DNA of 10,861 nt, taken from positions 1 to 10,861 of the forward strand of contig JBHGAU010000083.1 of NCBI GenBank assembly GCA_041946675.1, given 5' to 3'. Below, in pieces: positions 6,938 through 10,861 of this stretch; the stretch's first letter is position 1, and each line of letters opens with the position of its first letter. A program made the translations under genes and the position numbers. The notes beneath the pieces were generated by a model. It saw only the letters and a list, made by a program, of their open reading frames with translations. It did no database searches and had not been told where the DNA came from. Source of the DNA: CAWBKV01 sp041946675 (lineage in GTDB: Archaea; Halobacteriota; Methanosarcinia; Methanotrichales; Methanotrichaceae).

Positions 6938-6962
6938 TTATGACCCCTTAATCTCTCTTTTT
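6932..6962 (+). terminator. Hairpin plus T-rich tract after the secreted-protein gene
   Basis: AAGGGGT (6932-6938) pairs perfectly with ACCCCTT (6943-6949) around loop TATG. The stretch ATCTCTCTTTTTCT follows. Archaeal termination relies mainly on the T-tract, so the T-rich tail is the more telling part. It lies between the 5933-6898 gene and mptE, separating the two transcription units. Confidence 0.6.
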
Positions 6963-7013
6963 CTCAGCATTTATGAAAAGCCTTAATCTTAAGAGTTGCC
7001 TTACCCCTTCATC

Positions 7014-7643
7014 ATGCGCTTTGAATCATGGGAGCCGATCTATAAGCAGATCCTTGATGATTTCGGGTTCTCGCGAAGGCACGACGAGGAGGCTGCTGAG
7101 CTTCTGTCAGGGCTGCTGCGCGAGCCAGAACGAAGCTTAAAAGATGCTTTCCGGCTTGTATGCGGCCATACTATGACAGTCTGTGGAAACGGGCCATCTC
7201 TCTCCGATGCATTATCAAAGGAAGACCATAAATTTATTGCAGCAGATGGCGCGACAGCGGTTCTGGTGAGTAAGGGAATAATTCCTCAGATAGTAGTAAC
7301 CGATCTCGATGGTCCATTTGATGCGATACTCCATGCAAATAGACTGGGATCTATAATAGTTGTTCACGCACATGGGGACAATGTGGATGCCCTTCAAAAA
7401 GCTGTGCCGCAGCTGAAAAATGTAATCGGGACTACTCAATCAAGGCCGTTGAAAAATGTATACAACTTCGGAGGCTTCACAGACGGCGATAGATGCGTCT
7501 TTCTTGCGAAAGCTCTTGGCGCAGCCAAAATCAGGCTGGCGGGGTTTGATTTTCATGATGAAAGTGTGACTCCAAGAAAAAGGAAAAAGCTTTCATGGGC
7601 AAAGCGGCTGATCAAGATTGCACTATACGAAGATCAATGCTGA
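7014..7643 (+). CDS. mptE: 6-hydroxymethyl-7,8-dihydropterin diphosphokinase, MptE type
   Basis: MptE transfers diphosphate from ATP to 6-hydroxymethyl-7,8-dihydropterin, an early step towards tetrahydromethanopterin, the C1 carrier of methanogens. The 209-residue length suits the archaeal DUF115 family. Visible motifs are FESWEPIYKQILDDFGFS (3-20), GNGPSL (58-63), AADGAT (76-81), VTDLDG (95-100), HAHGDN (118-123), GGFTDGDR (153-160) and AGFDF (176-180). The frame is open to TTG 6996, but ATG 7014 gives the conserved N-terminus MRFESWEPIY. No good Shine-Dalgarno sequence precedes it. The 3' end overlaps the tail of tmk on the other strand by 10 bases. The function rests on family resemblance, which I consider strong. 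Confidence 0.85.
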   Translation: MRFESWEPIYKQILDDFGFSRRHDEEAAELLSGLLREPERSLKDAFRLVCGHTMTVCGNGPSLSDALSKEDHKFIAADGATAVLVSKGIIPQIVVTDLDGPFDAILHANRLGSIIVVHAHGDNVDALQKAVPQLKNVIGTTQSRPLKNVYNFGGFTDGDRCVFLAKALGAAKIRLAGFDFHDESVTPRKRKKLSWAKRLIKIALYEDQC

Positions 7644-8317
7644 TATCTGCATACGACGCCAAGTATGGCGGATAAGGCCTCTCCCGCTACATCCTCAATA
7701 TCCCGGCCAGCATCGATAATAATGAACCTATTCTGCTCAAGCGCCGCTATACGCCTGAAGTTGCTATCCACTTCCCTGAGAAACTCGAGCCGCTCGAACT
7801 TTTCCCTGTTCCGCCTGGATCTTATCCTCTCCAGGGCAAGAGCAGGATCGATTGCAAATAGAAGCGTAATATTCGGCTTAATATCCCAGGGTTTGCAGAG
7901 ATTTATGATCCAGTTTACAGGGTCCTGGACGACTCCTTGAAGGGTTACGCCCTGATATGCAGCCGTTGAATCTGTATATCTGTCGGATATCACTATATTC
8001 CCGGCATTTAGCGATGGTATAATTACACTGGCGAGCTGGTTTGAATGATCCGCCATGAAAAGAAAAAGCTCTTCCATCTTCCTGGCCATGAGAAGAGCAT
8101 CATATTCTTGAGTGCCTATGTCTTGTGTACTTATGTCTTGTATATTTGCCGATAGACGCGCCCTCAGTATCTGCCCCGCCTCATTATTCGTCGGCTCGGC
8201 AGTAAAGACGAAGCGCCTCTGAGGCACTGATTGCGCGAGCCTGTCTTGGAGCATCTTTAAGGCTGTAGTCTTTCCAGATCCATCAATACCTTCGAGCGTG
8301 ATTAAAAGGCCATTCAC
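7634..8317 (-). CDS. tmk: Thymidylate kinase (dTMP kinase)
   Basis: This enzyme phosphorylates dTMP to dTDP for DNA synthesis. The 227-residue P-loop kinase shows the Walker A motif GIDGSGKT (10-17), the EPT motif (41-43), SDRYTDSTAAYQG (111-123, the DRY/H signature) and a LID-like basic stretch RSRRNREKFER (166-176). A short insertion after ILRARLSAN repeats QDISTQDIGTQ (about 60-70), encoded by an imperfect 15-base tandem repeat. The start is GTG 8317, the only start in frame that keeps LLITLEG; no Shine-Dalgarno sequence is visible. A four-codon ORF (ATG at 8328, ending TGA) overlaps this GTG and is probably fortuitous. The gene is convergent with mptE. Confidence 0.92.
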   Translation of the reverse strand: MNGLLITLEGIDGSGKTTALKMLQDRLAQSVPQRRFVFTAEPTNNEAGQILRARLSANIQDISTQDIGTQEYDALLMARKMEELFLFMADHSNQLASVIIPSLNAGNIVISDRYTDSTAAYQGVTLQGVVQDPVNWIINLCKPWDIKPNITLLFAIDPALALERIRSRRNREKFERLEFLREVDSNFRRIAALEQNRFIIIDAGRDIEDVAGEALSAILGVVCRYQH

Positions 8318-8360
8318 GTTTGCGACATAACTCGAGGAAGAAGATTAAGATATCGGGTTC

Positions 8361-8400
8361 ATTCAAAAATAAAAAGAGCCTTTTCCCTTATATAGAAAAG
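8361..8400 (-). terminator. Hairpin with T-rich tail, also containing a TATA-like sequence
   Basis: Read on the - strand, CTTTTC (8400-8395) pairs with GAAAAG (8385-8380), followed by CTCTTTTTATTTTTG. This could end transcription of the secreted-protein remnant just upstream. The loop reads TATATAAGG, a good TATA-like sequence about 70 bases before the tmk GTG. The element could therefore instead, or also, be the tmk promoter. The sequence alone does not decide. Confidence 0.4.
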
Positions 8401-8402
8401 CC

Positions 8403-8586
8403 TCACACTGAGATCAATGCTTTTGTTGGCACCTTGTAACAGGTACAATCGAATACTCCTTTTGTGCTTGCTCCAAAGCCATTCTTGTCGTAATAGCTCC
8501 TTATATCTGTAGCTGCCCTGAAGCGCTGAGGTTCTATCTTGCTGCTAAACATCGTTCATTTTGATATCCTGGCGGCTGGAGAAGGG
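8403..8586 (-). pseudogene. Remnant of the secreted Cys-block protein family (internal deletion)
   Basis: Two pieces of the neighbouring 9249-10218 gene are fused here. The C-terminal piece (8403-8498) encodes SYYDKNGFGASTKGVFDCTCYK and nine more residues before TGA. Over 8428-8498 it differs from 9307-9377 at only five of 71 bases. The upstream piece (about 8497-8586) encodes PFSSRQDIKMNDV, then TAG at 8545-8547, then QQDRTSALQGSYRY. It matches the intact gene's QDIKMNEVQQRDRTSALQGSYNY, where CAG stands in place of TAG. About 550 bases between the pieces are missing, with a short AG overlap at the joint, and the reading frame changes there. The nonsense codon, deletion, frameshift and lost 5' end make this a dead gene. 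Confidence 0.85.
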
Positions 8587-8679
8587 AAATAATAGCATTA
8601 GGAGAGGCGAATTATGAATTTTTTCGTGATGAATCCTTCGAATTATCGGGGACGGGGGATCAGGCGAAAGAGGTTTTGG

Positions 8680-8916
8680 TTAAGCTACTGAAAACCATTC
8701 CTCACGGCTAATCTCGGCCTTCCTCAATATCTCAGCCAAGAGGCCGGCACCTATATCCTCGCCACGATGGGGATTAGGGATTTTTACATAAAACCTGTTC
8801 CCGGATAGTTCTCGGATCATATACGCATGGCCTGATCCGGGATAAGGACCTTCAAAACCTAGCCCTTTGAGTCTTCTAATCAGTTCACTTCTGGAGACAG
8901 GGACTAGCCTAGACAA
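8680..8916 (-). CDS. hicA: HicA family toxin (mRNA interferase)
   Basis: This 78-residue protein is a typical HicA-like double-stranded-RNA-binding fold. The N-terminus LVPVSRSELIRRLKGLGFEG (residues 4-23) matches the family's vSgkelir-L-lGF opening. A histidine follows in GSGHAYMIR, and KIPNPHRGEDIGAGLLAEIL and AEISREEW complete the family signature. HicA toxins cut mRNA, and the histidine after the GF motif is the expected catalytic residue. I chose TTG 8916: it is preceded by GGAG with a 10-base spacer, gives the normal length, and overlaps the end of hicB by eight bases. The longer open frame to 9009 only shadows hicB. Order is antitoxin first, toxin second, the reverse of the classical hicAB arrangement. 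Confidence 0.85.
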   Translation of the reverse strand: MSRLVPVSRSELIRRLKGLGFEGPYPGSGHAYMIRELSGNRFYVKIPNPHRGEDIGAGLLAEILRKAEISREEWFSVA

Positions 8917-9163
8917 CGGCCATCGGCTCCGTCGAGACGTTGATGGTATAATTACCGATTGGTGGGATTGAGTCCCCCATACGCAGCCGTAAGGCGATCC
9001 AGCCCTCAATCACCGAGATTAGTTCTCTGCGGCACTCTTCCACAGTTTTGCCTGTGGCCCACACGCCTTCAAGTCCTGGAACCTCTCCGAATATAGGTTC
9101 AGGATTATCGATTACCTTATACTGCGCTCGCTCCAGAGCGGCCTGGATGTATTCAGCAAACAT
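8909..9163 (-). CDS. hicB: HicB family antitoxin
   Basis: This 84-residue protein has the degenerate RNase H-like HicB fold. The conserved stretch EVPGLEGVWATGKTVEECRR (27-46) corresponds to the vPdLpGc-t-GdT-eEa signature. It is followed by a helix ELISVIEGWIALRLRMGDSI and the IPPIG motif. It should bind and neutralise the HicA encoded immediately downstream. No C-terminal DNA-binding domain (HTH or ribbon-helix-helix) is present, so autorepression by HicB is not evident. ATG 9163 is preceded by AGGAT and by a TATA-like box about 26-34 bases upstream. Confidence 0.83.
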   Translation of the reverse strand: MFAEYIQAALERAQYKVIDNPEPIFGEVPGLEGVWATGKTVEECRRELISVIEGWIALRLRMGDSIPPIGNYTINVSTEPMAVV

Positions 9164-9188
9164 TGATGATCCTATACGTGCGGCAGGG

Positions 9189-9197
9189 ATTTAAATA
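9189..9197 (-). promoter_or_regulatory. Probable TATA box of hicBA
   Basis: On the - strand TATTTAAAT lies 26-34 bases upstream of the hicB ATG, matching the archaeal TATA consensus and its usual distance from a transcript starting at or near the ATG. A small inverted repeat CTGG-tctg-CCAG (9201-9212) stands just upstream and might be an operator, but it is very short. Confidence 0.45.
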
Positions 9198-9248
9198 TCG
9201 CTGGTCTGCCAGGTTGAGTATTTCCTGATTTCCATAATAATCAGAAAT

Positions 9249-10218
9249 TCACGACTGAAGCAATTTAGTCCTTACGTGAAATCTATTAGAATATTGAGCA
9301 ATGGAAGGCACCTTGTAGCAGGTGCAATCAAATACTCCTTTTGTGCTTTCTCCAAAGCCATTCTTATCGTAATAGCTCATCGTATCACAGCCGCCATAGC
9401 GGCATGACAGCCAATCGTAATCCGTAGTGATATTCCTGAAGTCGGAGTTCATATGGATGTGCCTGGAGATATTGTATAATCCAACGTACCTCTCTTCGCC
9501 CTCGTTTATCACTTTATAGATTCCATGTTTTAAGTCATAGTCCGGGCCTGTCTGCCTGTAGATCAGGTCAGCAATGCCTGTTGTTTGAGCCGTGATTCTA
9601 TAATCCATTTCTTTTAGAGGCATGAACTGAGCCGAGAGAATTGAGCTATCGGTGGCCAGGACTGTGGCGTTCATACCCTTGATCAGCAACCCCACTCTGG
9701 TATCCTTTGAAAGCTCTCTATTATACAGGAAATTGCTGGCTGTAACATCAAGGTTATTGCCTTCAAGTTCGCAATCATTTATTTCTTTTCCTGAATATTT
9801 TAAAGCTTTGCTTGATCTGAGGATCACGGGCCATTGCTCGAAATACTGGATAGTATAGACTGGACTCCCCGCAGGCTTGGTGATATTGACGTAGACCGGA
9901 TCGTATGTATCCGACCGCAGAGTCGTTTGCTCCTCATAATTATAGCTGCCCTGTAAGGCTGAGGTCCTGTCTCGCTGCTGAACTTCATTCATTTTGATAT
10001 CTTGGTAGCCAGAACAATAGGGGCTTAGTATTCTGCTATGATAATCAACAGGCGATATCGTCCCCTGGGCCAGCTGGGAGTAGTTGAAGATTAAGCTCTC
10101 GCTCTGGCGGGAGATTGACCAGGAGTTGGTGTTGGTGCCCACTGCGTTGGACCAGGAGATGGCGCTGGTCACAGAAATCAGAGATATTAAGATAAGAGAA
10201 AAAAGCTGCGAATCTCAT
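9249..10218 (-). CDS. Secreted Cys-block protein with one-base frameshift in the signal peptide
   Basis: The family is not named by me. The open frame from GTG 10172 gives 307 residues without a signal peptide. Upstream, AGGTGA (10229-10224) and ATG 10218 start a second frame, MRFAAFF. Removing one T from the T6 run (A6 at 10199-10204 on the + strand) joins the frames into MRFAAFSLILISLISVTSA followed by ISWSN, a classic signal peptide, and a 322-residue protein. So one extra base disables export, or the base is a sequencing error or a variable tract. The mature part has several N-x-S/T sites. The C-terminal block DWLSCRYGGCDTMSYYD...STKGVFDCTCYK carries four cysteines and lies the same distance from its GTG codon as in the 5933-6898 paralogue. 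Function is unknown; cell-surface or extracellular location is inferred. Confidence 0.75.
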
Positions 10219-10455
10219 CTATATCACCTGAACATCGCGGATTACGTCGTCGGAACTTTCGATGCTATGTCCCTGCAGTTGATCGTGGGAGAAAGTCGGC
10301 CATGATGCAATTAGGGAATATCCTGGGATCGGAGTCAGGCCAGTAAAATGAGGATTGCCTGATGGAATTGCTCAATAGTATCCAGCAACTCCTGACGCTT
10401 CTCCATTACCTATCTGATTAGAATCAAAGCTGGCAACTTGTATTTGGCTATCTGA
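10219..10455. other. Intergenic region, nothing recognised
   Basis: Apart from the Shine-Dalgarno sequence of the - strand secreted-protein gene at 10224-10229, I see no gene, strong promoter, RNA or repeat in this stretch. Short open frames are broken by stops in all frames. Confidence 0.4.
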
Positions 10456-10818
10456 ATTCGCATTTCCGTTAAAACGCACAACCTAGATGACTTATATAGA
10501 GCAAAAGATCTTGGCTTCCAAGTAAGCAGCACTGAGATTGGGCATCTGAAGGTTATCAGCAATTACACCCTATGGAAAGGCCGTTATCCTGTGCCGCTAG
10601 ATATTGTAAACATGCCATCTCCGCCTGAGCCTAGCTTTGAAGATTTATCTAGAAGGTATCGAGGGCAGGACGGTAGTAGCCCCGTAGAGATCCCAGAGGC
10701 TTCCTACGATCATAAGCCCTGCTATCATCGTCCTCACCGCTTGCAAGAAGGACCCTTCATCCGCGTGGGCAACTCCACCAGGCGGATGGGCTCAGAGAAG
10801 CTATCAGGAACAGCATAG
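10456..10818 (+). pseudogene. Degenerate ORF: HEPN-like fragment joined to an AlbA_2-like fragment
   Basis: The frame is open from the TGA at 10453 to TAG 10816, with no good start codon at its left end. The first part reads VKTHNLDDLYRAKDLGF, then NYTLWKGRYPVPLD. This resembles the C-terminal half of HEPN-like proteins with the pattern K-T-H-D-L ... W-x-G-R-Y-P-V-P; the N-terminal half is absent. After a low-complexity Pro/Ser/Arg stretch, the end reads GPFIRVGNSTRRMGSEKL. This resembles the strand after the AlbA_2 (Schlafen-type) domain of COG2865-like regulators. I read it as two unrelated remnants brought together by decay. A second frame (about 10785-10861) reads REAIRNSIDPNIVFLIKTNLEV and runs off the window; it may be a further fragment or a frameshifted continuation. 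Confidence 0.4.
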
Positions 10819-10861
10819 ACCCGAATATTGTATTCCTGATAAAGACAAATCTTGAGGTTAT

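Noticed and set aside
8608..8646. Repeated CGAATTAT (8609 and 8639 regions) as a mobile-element footprint
   Set aside because: Only eight A/T-rich bases with no element between them; compatible with chance.
10084..10305. + strand 73-codon frame
   Set aside because: Antisense to the 5' end of the secreted-protein gene and its leader; no recognisable motif.
1..10861. CRISPR array, insertion sequence or integrase
   Set aside because: No regularly spaced repeats, transposase or integrase motifs seen on either strand.

Overview
The window is euryarchaeal and most likely from a methanogen, probably Methanosarcinales or Methanotrichaceae. The lineage call is inferred from gene content: geranylgeranylglyceryl phosphate synthase (archaeal ether lipids), an MptE-type pterin diphosphokinase (methanopterin), ribosomal protein L40e, the KEOPS subunit Cgi121, a DUF2150-type protein and an archaeal coiled-coil protein. 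Several genes lack a clear Shine-Dalgarno sequence or start at GTG or TTG, as is common in archaea.

Positions 1-3156 are compact housekeeping genes on the + strand: the 3' part of a tRNA-Ser(CGA) gene, L40e, GGGP synthase, an M24B Xaa-Pro peptidase and an M24A methionine aminopeptidase. The tRNA gene is interrupted in its T-loop by a 35-nt intron with a textbook bulge-helix-bulge fold. Positions 3403-5532 carry three - strand genes: a DUF2150-type protein, Cgi121 and a long coiled-coil protein.

Positions 5533-8317 hold a long, partly structured intergenic region, a secreted protein that apparently starts at CTG, a G-rich tract with a terminator hairpin, and mptE facing tmk tail to tail with a 10-bp overlap.

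Positions 8318-10861 are accessory in character. A deleted, nonsense-bearing remnant of the secreted-protein family lies at 8403-8586. A HicBA toxin-antitoxin pair separates it from a full-length - strand family member (9249-10218) whose signal peptide is out of frame by one base in a T6 run. All three family members end in a near-identical Cys-containing block, and all three have a lesion or oddity. The right end (10456-10818) looks like fused remnants of a HEPN-like protein and an AlbA_2-type protein.

The strongest points for follow-up are the T-loop tRNA intron and the damaged or unusually initiated secreted-protein family. No complete new multi-gene system is evident. All homology calls were made by eye, without searches.
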